Counted from the stretch's first letter, positions 54,210-63,707 are shown. The stretch: DNA of 64,000 bases from Herminiimonas contaminans (GCF_015645465.1 NZ_JADOEL010000012.1:1-64000), one strand, 5' to 3'. Translations and numbers: made by a program. The notes: generated from the sequence alone by a model not told the origin.

Positions 54210-54410
54210 ATGAGTTCGAACTATTGGCGTGAGCGCTGGATCAAGGCATTGGTAAAAACCGGCATGGACCGTAGCGCCGCAGAAGCTGCTTTTGCAGCAA
54301 CCTACAGCAAAGAACCTGCAGATCAATCCAAAAGCCCTGAAATCCAGGCGCTGATGTCCATCGATCTCGGCCAGGGCAACTTCAAAGCAGCGGCCCCAGC
54401 CCACGCTTAA
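54210..54410 (+). CDS. Small hypothetical protein
   Basis: 66 residues, mostly helical: SSNYWRERWIKALVKTGMDRSAAEAAFAATY, then an Ala-rich C-terminus. The AAGGGAAG ribosome site and the well-placed upstream promoter support it as real. The middle, with 'MDRSAAEAAF', recalls a helical hairpin in short conserved proteobacterial proteins, but no family can be named. It is convergent with the dioxygenase gene. Confidence 0.65.
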   Translation: MSSNYWRERWIKALVKTGMDRSAAEAAFAATYSKEPADQSKSPEIQALMSIDLGQGNFKAAAPAHA

Positions 54411-54449
54411 GACGCCAGCCGTCAGCAAACCAGCCAGGCCTGACACTCG

Positions 54450-55268
54450 TCAGGCTGTCTGTCCGCCGAATACATAGCCGGACACGACTACATTCATTAC
54501 CTTGTCTTCAAAAATCTTGCGTCCGGTATCGTCACCGGCGGCACCTGCTGCGACCATCAACGGTAGCAAGTGATCCGGATGTGGCTGCGTCAGTTTTGCA
54601 TCCGGCGCTTTTTCCCACTCTGTCAGCAAGGCATCACGTTCCTGTGCGCTGGGTGCAGCGATGCTATCGCTGAGCCAGGTATCAAAGCGTTTCGATGGTT
54701 CGGTGAACGCCGGGCTGAAGCCGCGCATATTGTGGAAACTCATGCCACTGCCGACGATCAGCACGCCTTCATCGCGTAGCTGCTGCAAGGCGGCACCTGC
54801 CTTGAGGTGCTCGGCCGGGTCCAGTGTTTTCTTCATCGACAATTGCAGCACCGGGATATCCGCATCCGGATAGATCAGCTTGAACGGAATAAACACGCCG
54901 TGATCATAGCCGCGCTGATTATCGGTATGCACCGGGATATTTGCAGCCGTCAGCAATTCGACGACGCGCTGCGCCACATCAGGCGCGCCCGGCGCCGGAT
55001 AGTTCAGCTCATAGGTATGCGGAGGAAAACCGTAGTAATCGTAAATCAGCGACGGCTGTGCCGTGCTCATCACGGTAAACTCATCCTCCATCCAGTGCCC
55101 GGAAATGATCAGGATGGCTTTGGGTTTGCTGCCGACTTCCTTATGCATATTGCGCAGGAAGTCCGCCATCTTGTCCCACATATGCGGATCACCCGGCCAG
55201 TCCATGAAAAAGCATGGACCACCGCCGTGGGGAATGAAAAAGGTTGGGACGCGCTTGGAATCGGCCAT
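54450..55268 (-). CDS. DODA-type extradiol ring-cleavage dioxygenase family protein (YgiD-like)
   Basis: 272 residues of the LigB/DODA superfamily. Metal-binding or catalytic histidines are seen in FFIPHGGGP (His14), IISGHWM (His58), RGYDHGVFIP and SFHNMRG, and HPDHLLPL is typical of this branch. Members open catechol-like rings (4,5-DOPA dioxygenase) or have unknown substrates; E. coli YgiD is one. It stands alone between a small gene and the ABC transporter genes. The natural substrate cannot be told. Confidence 0.88.
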   Translation of the reverse strand: MADSKRVPTFFIPHGGGPCFFMDWPGDPHMWDKMADFLRNMHKEVGSKPKAILIISGHWMEDEFTVMSTAQPSLIYDYYGFPPHTYELNYPAPGAPDVAQRVVELLTAANIPVHTDNQRGYDHGVFIPFKLIYPDADIPVLQLSMKKTLDPAEHLKAGAALQQLRDEGVLIVGSGMSFHNMRGFSPAFTEPSKRFDTWLSDSIAAPSAQERDALLTEWEKAPDAKLTQPHPDHLLPLMVAAGAAGDDTGRKIFEDKVMNVVVSGYVFGGQTA

Positions 55269-55394
55269 GGCTATATCCTGTTCTGCTGTTTCAAATTAGT
55301 ACTAATTAAAACAGTATTGTGCAGCCGTTGCGATTTTTTTGCTGGCGCTGCGTTTTCAGGTGTCAGCGCAGGACGGTAAACATGGCCTGGCGTA

Positions 55395-56699
55395 TTACTC
55401 CGCTTCGTTTTCCGGTAATTTGAGCTGACCGGTGTGATAGTCATATTCATAGACTTCACCATAACGTCCCCACTCCACCACCACTTCCAGCACACGCTTG
55501 GCTTCTTCTTCCTTGAGGAATTCTTCCAGCGTATCGAGGAAACGTTTCTCCGACAGCGAGCCATTCGGTTCGCGCTCCAGGCTTTGACGGATATGGGTTG
55601 CCAGCGGCACATGCGTCAGCAACTGCTGGCCAAAGATTTCCTTGCGCCGGATATGTGCTGCCTGTGCATAGCCATGACCGAGGGCGGTCAGCGTAATGTC
55701 ACCCTTCTCTACCTGCGCCAGGCCCAGCAAGCCGAGCGCTTCATATGTCGGGAACAATTCTTCATCCGGCAGCTTCGCTTCTTCGGTCAGCTCCGGCAAG
55801 TCGGCGCGACCGTTGAACGGCGGTGCCGCCAGCAAATCGAGTACGCCTTCGATATGCGCAACGTCGGTTTCCGGCAAGCGATAGCTGAGGTGCGCCTGCA
55901 CGGCCACACCGGTCGTCGCTTCCTGCGGGGTACGCATGGTCATCAGTGCATAGACTTCATCGATCAGTGCACGCACTTCAGCCGAATCCGGATTACGCGG
56001 ACGCGGCAAACTGATTTTGATCTCGCTGCGTATCCGTCCTGGGCTGCTCGACAGCACCAGGATGCGATCCGACATCATCACCGCTTCTTCGATATTGTGC
56101 GAAACGATCAATATGCCCTTGGTCGGGATACGCTTTTCTTCCCACATCTCAAGGATGTCATCGCGCAAGGTTTCGCCCGTCAACACGTCGAGCGCCGAGA
56201 ACGCCTCATCCATCAACAGCACATCCGGCCCGGTCACCAGGCCACGCGCGATACCGACGCGCTGCTTCATGCCACCCGATAATTCACGCGGCAACGCGCC
56301 GCCAAAACCAGCGAGTCCGATCAGGTCCAGCATTGCATCGGCGCGTTTTTCACGCTCCTCCGGTGGCACACCTTGCGCCTCCAGTCCGAGCTCCACGTTT
56401 TGCTGCACTGTCAGCCACGGAAACAAGGCAAACGACTGGAAGACCATCGCGATCCCTGCGACCGGGCCATAAATAGTCTGGCCACGATAGGTAGCGCTAC
56501 CACTATCGGCCGGAATCAAACCAGCCATGATGCGCAACAGCGTCGATTTACCGGAGCCGGACTTACCCAGCAAGGCGACGATCTCACCTTCGGCCAGCGT
56601 GAAATCCACCTGCTCCAGCACACTCGAAGGCGTGCCGTCTGCGGTCTGGAAGGATTTATCGACGCCCTTCAAATTGATCAATACATTCTGGCTCATCAT
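55395..56699 (-). CDS. ABC transporter ATPase with C-terminal AAA-associated domain
   Basis: 434 residues. The first 250 or so are a nitrate/sulfonate-type ATPase: Walker A GKSGSGKST, signature LSGGMKQR, Walker B VLLMDEAFSAL, and the H-loop VSHNIEEAV. The last 150 form an AAA-associated winged-helix-like domain (DVAHIEGVLDLLAAPP through KEEEAKRVLEVVVEWGRYGEV), probably a regulatory module. It follows the permease gene after 6 bp. No periplasmic binding protein gene is adjacent, so the substrate is unknown. Confidence 0.88.
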   Translation of the reverse strand: MMSQNVLINLKGVDKSFQTADGTPSSVLEQVDFTLAEGEIVALLGKSGSGKSTLLRIMAGLIPADSGSATYRGQTIYGPVAGIAMVFQSFALFPWLTVQQNVELGLEAQGVPPEEREKRADAMLDLIGLAGFGGALPRELSGGMKQRVGIARGLVTGPDVLLMDEAFSALDVLTGETLRDDILEMWEEKRIPTKGILIVSHNIEEAVMMSDRILVLSSSPGRIRSEIKISLPRPRNPDSAEVRALIDEVYALMTMRTPQEATTGVAVQAHLSYRLPETDVAHIEGVLDLLAAPPFNGRADLPELTEEAKLPDEELFPTYEALGLLGLAQVEKGDITLTALGHGYAQAAHIRRKEIFGQQLLTHVPLATHIRQSLEREPNGSLSEKRFLDTLEEFLKEEEAKRVLEVVVEWGRYGEVYEYDYHTGQLKLPENEAE

Positions 56700-56705
56700 G
56701 CCTCC

Positions 56706-58439
56706 TCAACGACTGCGGTCTTCTGCCAGCAGGTACAGCTTGCGCCAGAAAAATCGGTTCAACAACATTACAAATATGCACATCACGCCTATGCCAAGCG
56801 CGATGCGATGAAAATCACCGGCATCCGTCATCTGTTTGATGTAACTGCCGAGGCCGTCAGCGATCAGTGTCGTCTTGCCCCATGTCACATACTCGGCGAC
56901 GATGCTGGCATTCCACGAACCGCCGCTTGCGGTAATCGCACCGGTGATATAGCTGGGGAACACTGCAGGCAAATAAACCCGCTTCCACTTCAACCAGCCT
57001 TTCAAGCCCAGGTTGTCCGCAGCCAGGCGCAATTCATTCGGGATGGTCGATGCACCTGCCACCACATTGAACAGGATGTACCACTGTGTACCGAACACCA
57101 TCAGGGGACTGAGCCAGATATTCGGATTCAGCTGCAAAGTCAGCAGTACATACACCACCAGCGGGAACATCAGGTTCACCGGGAAGGCCGCGAGGAATTG
57201 CGCCAGTCCCTGCACGCGTTGTGAATACCTGGGACGCAGACCTATCCACACTGCTATCGGCATCCACACCAGCGATGCCAGTGCGATCAGCAATAAAACA
57301 CGCGTCAACGTAATCAGCCCCAGCCACACCACATGCCCGACCTCGGCCCAGCCGACATCGCTATGGACAAAAATCACCAGGCGATACAAAGCCAGACAGG
57401 CGGCGATCAGCAGGAAAATGTTCCACGCCTGCATCCACATCGGATGGATAGCGCGTGCGCTCGCACGTGGTGCCGTGCCGTCGTACGACACACTGAACCA
57501 GCCCAAGGTCCTGCGCAGCATCGCCCACATGCGGTCGGTACCGGCACGCATCCAGCGGCTGCGCCGTCCCCAGTTCAGCAGCCACGAACGCTGCCCGGTT
57601 TCGCCCTGCGACTCTTCGAAACGGAATTTATCGGCCCAGGCCAACAAGGGACGGAAAAACAATTGGTCATACAAGATGATACCGGCCAACATCGCACCGA
57701 TAGCCCACAAGATCGCGTGCAAATTCTTCTCTTCGATCGCCACTGCAATATAAGCACCGATGCCGGGCAATTTAATATCCTGATTGGCGACTGAAATCGC
57801 CTCGGCCGCAACCAGGAAGAACCAGCCGCCGGACATGGACATCATCATGTTCCACAACAAGCCCGGCATCGCAAACGGCAACTCCAGCCGCCAGAAGCGC
57901 TGCCAGCCAGACAAACGGAACACGCGCGCCGCTTCATTCAACTCTGACGGTACCGTACGTATCGACTGATACAGGCTGAACGCCATATTCCAGGCCTGCG
58001 AAGAAAAGATCGCAAAAATCGCCGCGCACTCGACACCTAACAGGCTGCCAGGAAAGAAAGCAATGAACGGCGCAATGGCGATCGCCTGGAAACCAAGGAT
58101 AGGCACCGACTGCAAAATATCCAGCGTCGGGATCATCACCTTTTCGGCAGCACGATACTTGGCCGCAATCGCAGCAAAGACAAAGCTGAACAACAAGGCA
58201 CAGCCCAGTGCGATAAACATGCGCAAGATGGTACGCAGCAGGTAATAAGGAAGATTGGATGGGTCCAGCGAGATAGGCGTGACTTCACCGACCACGAATG
58301 GTCGCGTCATCTGCATCGCGCCGAAACCGACGGCGACCAGTACCGACAGCACCAGCGGCAGCAAAGCCCAATCCCAGCGATTGGGTGTGACCGCGAGCAG
58401 GGAGCGCTCTGTCTTGCGAGGAACGATAGCCTCAAACAT
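56706..58439 (-). CDS. Double-length ABC transporter permease
   Basis: 577 residues with two tandem BPD-type permease domains of about six helices each. Both coupling loops are visible: the first as SIRTVPSELNEAARVFRLSGWQRFWRLELP and the second as GASTIPNELRLAADNLGLKGWLKWKRVYLP. Such fused permeases occur with AAA-associated ATPases in a nitrate/sulfonate-like group. A single polypeptide therefore forms the whole channel. A long hairpin-bearing leader lies upstream. The substrate remains unassigned. Confidence 0.88.
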   Translation of the reverse strand: MFEAIVPRKTERSLLAVTPNRWDWALLPLVLSVLVAVGFGAMQMTRPFVVGEVTPISLDPSNLPYYLLRTILRMFIALGCALLFSFVFAAIAAKYRAAEKVMIPTLDILQSVPILGFQAIAIAPFIAFFPGSLLGVECAAIFAIFSSQAWNMAFSLYQSIRTVPSELNEAARVFRLSGWQRFWRLELPFAMPGLLWNMMMSMSGGWFFLVAAEAISVANQDIKLPGIGAYIAVAIEEKNLHAILWAIGAMLAGIILYDQLFFRPLLAWADKFRFEESQGETGQRSWLLNWGRRSRWMRAGTDRMWAMLRRTLGWFSVSYDGTAPRASARAIHPMWMQAWNIFLLIAACLALYRLVIFVHSDVGWAEVGHVVWLGLITLTRVLLLIALASLVWMPIAVWIGLRPRYSQRVQGLAQFLAAFPVNLMFPLVVYVLLTLQLNPNIWLSPLMVFGTQWYILFNVVAGASTIPNELRLAADNLGLKGWLKWKRVYLPAVFPSYITGAITASGGSWNASIVAEYVTWGKTTLIADGLGSYIKQMTDAGDFHRIALGIGVMCIFVMLLNRFFWRKLYLLAEDRSR

Positions 58440-58921
58440 ATTAGTAAAACCTTGTATTCAGGGTATCGGCTTGGGCCAGCTGGGGAAAATGTATGGATTT
58501 CCCCAGCCAGACAGGATGACAGCTGCATGTGACAACATGCTTACGTCCGCCAACCATCATCCGGTGCGGCCATGCATGCCGCCACCTCAGTAGCCAGATA
58601 CAACGCGGTCGCGCCCTGCTCGGTGCACACGGGCAACGCAGGGCGAAACAGATAAACGATAAGAAGGGAGTAGATAAAGAACCAACGAGAACCGTCAGTC
58701 CGGTATACCACTACCCGCCATTGCGGCAAGGTAGCGATGAGGAGATGGGCTACCTTGCCAGTGTCCTGCCTGTGTGAGAACTACAACTGGAACAGCCCAT
58801 GCTGGAACCCCATAACAAAATAATCGACGCACTTTACCACCAAGCCAGAGCCTCCGCCAGCGGATATGCGATTCTTGGTTTACAGCAAAAAACTTCTATA
58901 GGCAGATCGATACCTGCACCC
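58440..58921. other. 482-bp gene-free leader region with two hairpins
   Basis: No convincing gene is found on either strand; the short open frames here have no ribosome sites or family features. GCTGGGGAAA (58479-58488) pairs with TTTCCCCAGC (58498-58507), and CGCCCTGC (58612-58619) with GCAGGGCG (58638-58645). The first lies 40 bp upstream of the permease start on the minus strand and could be a transcript-leader control element. No known riboswitch is recognised. Confidence 0.5.
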
Positions 58922-60103
58922 TTAAGCCGGTACGCGCTGCTCTTGCGGAAAACAAATCGCACCTACGATCACCAGCACGCACAAAGCACCCAGCGCCTGC
59001 AGCATCAAGCCAAAGCCACCGCGTTCATGCAAGCTCGCCACCACACCGACCGATACGCCAGCCGCAGTGAAACCCAGGAAGTAGCGCACTGAGTATGCAC
59101 GGGCGCGCCATTCGTCGCTGGTGTACTTGCCTATCATCGCGTCATTCACCGTGACCTGGCCGAAGATGCAGATCACGATGCCTATGCAGATCAATATCAG
59201 CGGCAAACCGGACAGGCTGGCACTGAAGTACAGCAGTGGTGCCAGCGTGAATGCCAGTGGCAGGAACAGGGTTTTCAGTGAGTGCTTATCCAGCAAATGA
59301 CCGATAACATACTGCGCCAATGCACCGAACACATACGTCCCGGCGACGATCACACCGAGCAATGCGGCATTCACTGTGATCCCTGACAAACGTTCGGCAA
59401 ACAATTTAGGCATGGCGACAGTGAAAGCATTGAAGGTCGTCGAGCTGGCAATGATGGTGATGACCAGTGCGACGATCACGCGCCACATCGCATCCTTGGA
59501 GACGCGCACCGAACCCGGCTGCCCTCCTTTACGTACGGCGCGTACTTCATGCCGGACGCTAATGGCAAACATGATGCCTATGACTATCGTAGCCAGGCCA
59601 GGCAACAGGAAAGCCCAGCGCCAACCCAGATACTGGCAAACGATGCCGGTAATCAAAGCCGACGACGCCACGCCCAGATTGCCCCACACACCGTTGATAC
59701 CGACTTCACGCCCCAGTTTCTCGGCATGTGCAACCAGCATCGCGGTGCCGACCGGATGATAGATCGCGGCGAACAAACCAACCGCCAGCAAGGCAATGCC
59801 CAGTTGCAGCGGTGTCTGCGTCAGGCCGACTGCCATCATGGCAGCACCGATGCCGAGGAAGAACACCACCATCATGTGCCGCCGGCTCCAGCGATCACCC
59901 AGCCAGCCGGTGACCAGTGCACCGGCACCAAAGGCAACAAAGCCCGGCGTCGCGTACGGCAACAACTCGCCATAGCTCATGCCAAATACCGGCGCGATCA
60001 CGATCACCGCCGCTGCGAATACCAGCATGGCGTAGTGGTCGATAAAGTGGGCGATGTTGATGTAGGCGATGACGGTGCGGGGTTCGTTCCGTAGCTGATC
60101 CAT
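58922..60103 (-). CDS. MFS transporter
   Basis: 393 residues with 12 transmembrane helices in two halves. The MFS signature loop between TM2 and TM3 is GWLGDRWSRRHMM, and the TM4 and TM5 region is YHPVGTAMLVAHAEKLGREVGINGVWGNLG. This resembles fosmidomycin-resistance or alpha-ketoglutarate-like branches, but the substrate is not predictable. It is divergent from the AraC regulator gene at 60226. Confidence 0.88.
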   Translation of the reverse strand: MDQLRNEPRTVIAYINIAHFIDHYAMLVFAAAVIVIAPVFGMSYGELLPYATPGFVAFGAGALVTGWLGDRWSRRHMMVVFFLGIGAAMMAVGLTQTPLQLGIALLAVGLFAAIYHPVGTAMLVAHAEKLGREVGINGVWGNLGVASSALITGIVCQYLGWRWAFLLPGLATIVIGIMFAISVRHEVRAVRKGGQPGSVRVSKDAMWRVIVALVITIIASSTTFNAFTVAMPKLFAERLSGITVNAALLGVIVAGTYVFGALAQYVIGHLLDKHSLKTLFLPLAFTLAPLLYFSASLSGLPLILICIGIVICIFGQVTVNDAMIGKYTSDEWRARAYSVRYFLGFTAAGVSVGVVASLHERGGFGLMLQALGALCVLVIVGAICFPQEQRVPA

Positions 60104-60225
60104 GAGTTGCTTTCCTTTAAAACAGCCACTAGGTTAATATGACCAGTCATCGATAAGAAGACAAGCAACATCGCCGATGCGCCAAGTTGCAGGTCTTTCC
60201 TACAGCTCCCACCTCAGGAAGTGCA

Positions 60226-60987
60226 ATGAACATAGTCGCCCGGTCTTATCCGCGTGGTACACACCTCGGCTTGCATGTACATCGCGAAGCGCAATTGCTA
60301 TTCGCGTCCAGCGGCGTGATGCAAGTGACGACGCCGAAAGGCCGCTGGCTGGTGCCGCCTGCACGTGCGGTCTGGCTGCCACCTGGTATCGAACATGCAG
60401 TCGATATGCTGGCCGATATAGAAATGCGCGCCCTGCTGATTCCGTCCGAAATGCTGGCCCAGCATCCGGAGGCGCCGCGTCTGGAAAAAGAGTTTGTCGT
60501 CGCCGTCGGTCCGCTGCTGCGCGAAACCATACTCGGCGCGTTCAAACCAGGTTTACATTCAGCCCAGCATCCGCGCCGCATCGCCCTGCTGGTTGAGCTG
60601 GCCTTGTTCGAACTGGCCGAAGATGAAGATGCAGCGACCTTCATGCCCATGCCTACCGACGTACGTGCGCGCCGCGTCGCAGACATCATCCTGGCCGATC
60701 CGGCGAATGACAGTGAACTCGAATTACTGGCACACACTGCAGGCGCATCAGCACGCACCATCACGCGTTTGTTTCCGGCTGAAACCAATCTGACGTTCAA
60801 GGAATGGCGACAACGCGCGCGCATCATGGCGGCGGTCGAAGTGCTGGGCAATGGCCAGACTTCCATCAAGCAACTGGCAGCGCAACTGGGCTTTAGCAGC
60901 GTCGCCGCCTTTGGTCACGCGTTCCGCCAAATCATGGGGATGACGCCGAGTGAAATGATGCAACGTTCCGATATGGAAAACTCATAA
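60226..60987 (+). CDS. AraC-family transcriptional regulator
   Basis: 253 residues from the ATG at 60226 (AGGA site just upstream). The N-terminal cupin part has HVHREAQLLFASSGVMQV and PPARAVWLPPGIEHAV, and the C-terminal double helix-turn-helix has ARTITRLFPAETNLTFKEWRQRARI and IKQLAAQLGFSSVAAFGHAFRQIMGMTPSEM. This is the short AraC type common beside exporter genes. Its divergent neighbour is the MFS gene at 58922, the likely target. Confidence 0.9.
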   Translation: MNIVARSYPRGTHLGLHVHREAQLLFASSGVMQVTTPKGRWLVPPARAVWLPPGIEHAVDMLADIEMRALLIPSEMLAQHPEAPRLEKEFVVAVGPLLRETILGAFKPGLHSAQHPRRIALLVELALFELAEDEDAATFMPMPTDVRARRVADIILADPANDSELELLAHTAGASARTITRLFPAETNLTFKEWRQRARIMAAVEVLGNGQTSIKQLAAQLGFSSVAAFGHAFRQIMGMTPSEMMQRSDMENS

Positions 60988-61122
60988 TTGCCTCACTTCA
61001 CTTCCTGCATTCTTACAACAGGTCACAAGCTACGCTGACATCGCAATTTTTTATCTTTCGATATGATGTTTCCCATCACACCGGAGCCGGCGGTTCGAAA
61101 ATATACCGGTACCAATTCCTGA

Positions 61123-61151
61123 CTGAAACACATGCATCTCTACTGTTTCAG
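61123..61151. terminator. Hairpin between the two AraC-type genes
   Basis: CTGAAACA (61123-61130) and TGTTTCAG (61144-61151) form an 8-bp stem with a 13-nt loop, in the 194-bp gap between convergent AraC genes. No T tract follows, so terminator function is uncertain. Confidence 0.45.
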
Positions 61152-61181
61152 CACTCCCAGCAGTTCATATCCAGTCAACGC

Positions 61182-61991
61182 TTATCTTTTGTTCAGATAG
61201 CTGCTCGGTGATTCGCCAAGTACACGTTTGAACATCGCTGAAAAAGCACTGGGACTGGCATAGCCTAGTTCATCTGCCAGCGTTGCTATCGGCACGCCAT
61301 CTTCCAGGCGACTCAAGGCACTCGCCAGCTTTACTTGCTGCACCCACTGACGGAAAGTGAGATCGGTTTCCTTGAGAAACAAGCGGATCAGGGTACGACT
61401 ACTCGCCCCGACCTGCTCTGCCCAGTACTCAATACTCATCGCATGCTCGGGCGCATCCAGTATCGTCTGGCACACCGCAAGCAAACGCCGATCGGTCGGC
61501 CAAGGTATGGCGAGCGGGATGGTTTTGGAATGCTGTAGCTGATGCAGGATCAGCGTCACGACCGCGCGATTCTTTTCATTGTCTTCGTATTCGACAGGCT
61601 CTTCGACCAGCGTCAGTATCAGTTCGCGCAGCATGGGACTGACTTCGATCACGCGTACCTTGTCACCCAGGTGTGCAGCATGATTTTCATCTATATACAG
61701 TGTGCGCATTTGTACTGCACTGAGTATCAACTGGTCATGCACGATACCTGCCGGTATCCACAAGCCGCGTGTCGGCGGGATGAACCAGATGCCATTGTTG
61801 CTGGCGACGCGCATCAATCCTTTGGTCGCGTACAGCAATTGTCCACGCGCATGCTGATGCGGCGTGTTGTAGCTGCCAGTCTCCTGGTCACGCGCCAGCG
61901 CAGTGATCGGCTGACGCACATAATTGATAATCGTCGGCATTCTCGCTGCGCCCTTTAGCGTAACTGTCACTTTTTCGACGATTTTTGGCAT
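61182..61991 (-). CDS. AraC-family transcriptional regulator
   Basis: 269 residues. The cupin-like N-terminal part has TPHQHARGQLLYATKGLMRV and PPTRGLWIPAGIVHDQ; the C-terminal helix-turn-helix pair has SSRTLIRLFLKETDLTFRQWVQQVKL and IATLADELGYASPSAFSAMFKRVLG. It is clearly related to the AraC protein at 60226 in architecture. An ATG at about 61940 (MPTIINYVRQ) is another possible start. It is divergent from the MFS gene at 62083 with a 91-bp gap. Confidence 0.9.
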   Translation of the reverse strand: MPKIVEKVTVTLKGAARMPTIINYVRQPITALARDQETGSYNTPHQHARGQLLYATKGLMRVASNNGIWFIPPTRGLWIPAGIVHDQLILSAVQMRTLYIDENHAAHLGDKVRVIEVSPMLRELILTLVEEPVEYEDNEKNRAVVTLILHQLQHSKTIPLAIPWPTDRRLLAVCQTILDAPEHAMSIEYWAEQVGASSRTLIRLFLKETDLTFRQWVQQVKLASALSRLEDGVPIATLADELGYASPSAFSAMFKRVLGESPSSYLNKR

Positions 61992-62014
61992 TCATTGATA
62001 TTTACCCTCACGAT

Positions 62015-62034
62015 GGCAAAAATTATAGTTTGCC
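62015..62034. promoter_or_regulatory. Candidate operator between AraC and MFS genes
   Basis: GGCAAA (62015-62020) and TTTGCC (62029-62034) form an inverted repeat with an 8-bp spacer in the short divergent gap. It is placed to control both genes. A TATAGT-like -10 overlaps its centre. The assignment is by position and symmetry only. Confidence 0.45.
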
Positions 62035-62082
62035 CATACAGCATGTAGCAAACATTGTTATCGGACGAAGGGAAATACCATC

Positions 62083-63312
62083 ATGCATCACAACACGCAT
62101 TCATCGACCGCGGCGACCACAGTCGCGCATACACACCGCATCACCGCCATCATCGGCTTGCTCATCCTGTCACTCGCACTGCGACCCGGCATCGTTTCCA
62201 TCGGGCCTATCCTGCTGCAGATCCAGCATGAGTTCGCACTCAGCTATACCAAATCGTCGTTGCTGATCGCCATTCCGGATATCTGCATGGGTGTGTTTGC
62301 CCTGTTCGTCCCGCGGATAGCCCGCTCGCTGGGTAGCGACCGCGCCGTCATCACTGCATTGTTTTTGTTGGCAGCTGCCACCTTGCTGCGCGGACTGTCC
62401 GGCTCAGTTTCCACCCTGCTGTTATCCACGCTCTTTGTTGGCATAGGCATAGCGGTTTCGGGTTCGCTAGTAGGCGGCTGGATCAAAACCCACTTCCCGC
62501 GTGAGGCGTCGTTCTTTATGGGGATTTATGCGGCAGGCCTGAGCGTAGGCGCGACCGCAGCAGCGGTGTTAACAGATGTAGTCGCGCAGATCAACCAGGA
62601 CTGGCGCTGGGCTGCTGCCATGTGGTCCTTGCTGTGTGTGACAGCCATCCTGAGCTGGCGCACATTGACCAGGAAATTCCCGTCTACAGACGCAAATAAA
62701 TCAGTGACGCAACAAGCGACTTCCATCGTCCTGCCGTTCCGCAATGGCAAAGCCTGGCTTATCGCACTCTACTTCGGCATCAGCCAATTCATGGTCTACG
62801 CCTGCTTCGCGTGGATCGCACCCAGCAGCACGGAAATGAATCTTCCGCACATCAGTGCTGGTGTATTGCTGGCGCTGTTCACTCTGACCTTCGCGATTGC
62901 CAGCTTTGCGGCCGGGTATATCGCACGTCATTCGACTGACAGACGCGGCTGGCTGCTGCTTGCCATGTTGTTGACGATTGTTGGCTTCGCGGGTCTCTGC
63001 TTCTGGCCGACATCTTATGCGATGGCTGACATCATCCTCGTCGCAATAGGACAAGGCATCTGCTTCCCGCTGGTGATGACGCTGCCGCTGGACAATACCG
63101 CGAGTGCCAACGACGCCAATTTATGGACCGTGTTCATGCTCTTCATCGGTTATCTGATTGCTGCACTCGGCCCGGTGAGCTTTGGTTTGCTGCGTGACCT
63201 GACGCATGGTTACGCTGCTTCGTATGGCTTGTTAACAGCAGCAAGTGTGCTCCTGCTTGTCATGACTCCGGCACTGAAGCCGAATACCAAAACAGCGGCT
63301 AGTGCCGCCTGA
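62083..63312 (+). CDS. MFS transporter (CynX/NimT type)
   Basis: 409 residues with 12 transmembrane helices. ALRPGIVSIGPILLQIQ in TM1 and SYTKSSLLIAIPDICMG in TM2 are typical of the CynX/NimT family (cyanate, nitroimidazole and similar). The N-terminal 18 residues are His/Thr-rich. It is divergent from an AraC gene. The substrate is unknown; an exporter role is suggested by the regulator type. Confidence 0.85.
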   Translation: MHHNTHSSTAATTVAHTHRITAIIGLLILSLALRPGIVSIGPILLQIQHEFALSYTKSSLLIAIPDICMGVFALFVPRIARSLGSDRAVITALFLLAAATLLRGLSGSVSTLLLSTLFVGIGIAVSGSLVGGWIKTHFPREASFFMGIYAAGLSVGATAAAVLTDVVAQINQDWRWAAAMWSLLCVTAILSWRTLTRKFPSTDANKSVTQQATSIVLPFRNGKAWLIALYFGISQFMVYACFAWIAPSSTEMNLPHISAGVLLALFTLTFAIASFAAGYIARHSTDRRGWLLLAMLLTIVGFAGLCFWPTSYAMADIILVAIGQGICFPLVMTLPLDNTASANDANLWTVFMLFIGYLIAALGPVSFGLLRDLTHGYAASYGLLTAASVLLLVMTPALKPNTKTAASAA

Positions 63313-63345
63313 TAAGCGATCGCTAAGCGCGGCGCAGTTCTCTAT

Positions 63346-63651
63346 TCAGGAATTGTGCTGCGTCAGGATGGCGTTCAGCAAGCCGGGGAAACGGCTTTCA
63401 ATATCGGCCCGTCGCAGCGTGTTCATGTGGATGGTGCCGCTGTTTTCCGTATGCACCAGGCCGGACTCGCGCAAGACCTTGAAGTGATGGGAGACGGTGG
63501 ATTTGGGACGCCCGCCATCGAGCTCACCGCAGGTAGCAGCATCAACGCGCGCCAGGTGGCGCACGATGTCCAGACGTATCGAATCGCTCAATGCATACAG
63601 CACACGTTCGAGCGAAAACTCACTGGCAGCAGGATGTTTAAAAGGACGCAT
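63346..63651 (-). CDS. ArsR-family winged-helix repressor
   Basis: 101 residues from the ATG at 63651. An ATG at 63660 lies inside the TATAAT-like element and is less likely. The ArsR fold shows VLYALSDSIRLDIVRHLARVDAATCGEL, the recognition helix KSTVSHHFKVLRESGLVHTENSG, and a beta-wing IHMNTLRRADIE. No metal-binding cysteine pair of the ArsR/CadC type is present; the single Cys lies in TCGEL. It is divergent from the Old Yellow Enzyme gene, which it presumably controls through the palindrome at 63690. Confidence 0.9.
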   Translation of the reverse strand: MRPFKHPAASEFSLERVLYALSDSIRLDIVRHLARVDAATCGELDGGRPKSTVSHHFKVLRESGLVHTENSGTIHMNTLRRADIESRFPGLLNAILTQHNS

Positions 63652-63689
63652 GAGCAACATTATACGCGTTGCGCTATACTTCTTCCATT

Positions 63690-63707
63690 GTTCGTATATT
63701 TACGAAC
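63690..63707. promoter_or_regulatory. Palindromic operator for the ArsR-family regulator
   Basis: GTTCGTA (63690-63696) and TACGAAC (63701-63707) form a perfect inverted repeat with a 4-bp AT spacer, in the 118-bp divergent gap. Sites of this shape (TTCGTA-n-TACGAA) are typical for ArsR-type repressors. Repression of both genes is inferred. Confidence 0.7.

Noticed and set aside
55434-56282. Plus-strand open frame of 282 codons opposite the ABC ATPase
   Set aside because: Antisense shadow, rich in His/Arg/Gln, with no ribosome site.
58529-58777. Small plus-strand and minus-strand frames in the 482-bp leader region
   Set aside because: No ribosome sites, no hydrophobic or domain pattern, and both strands open at once; treated as non-coding.
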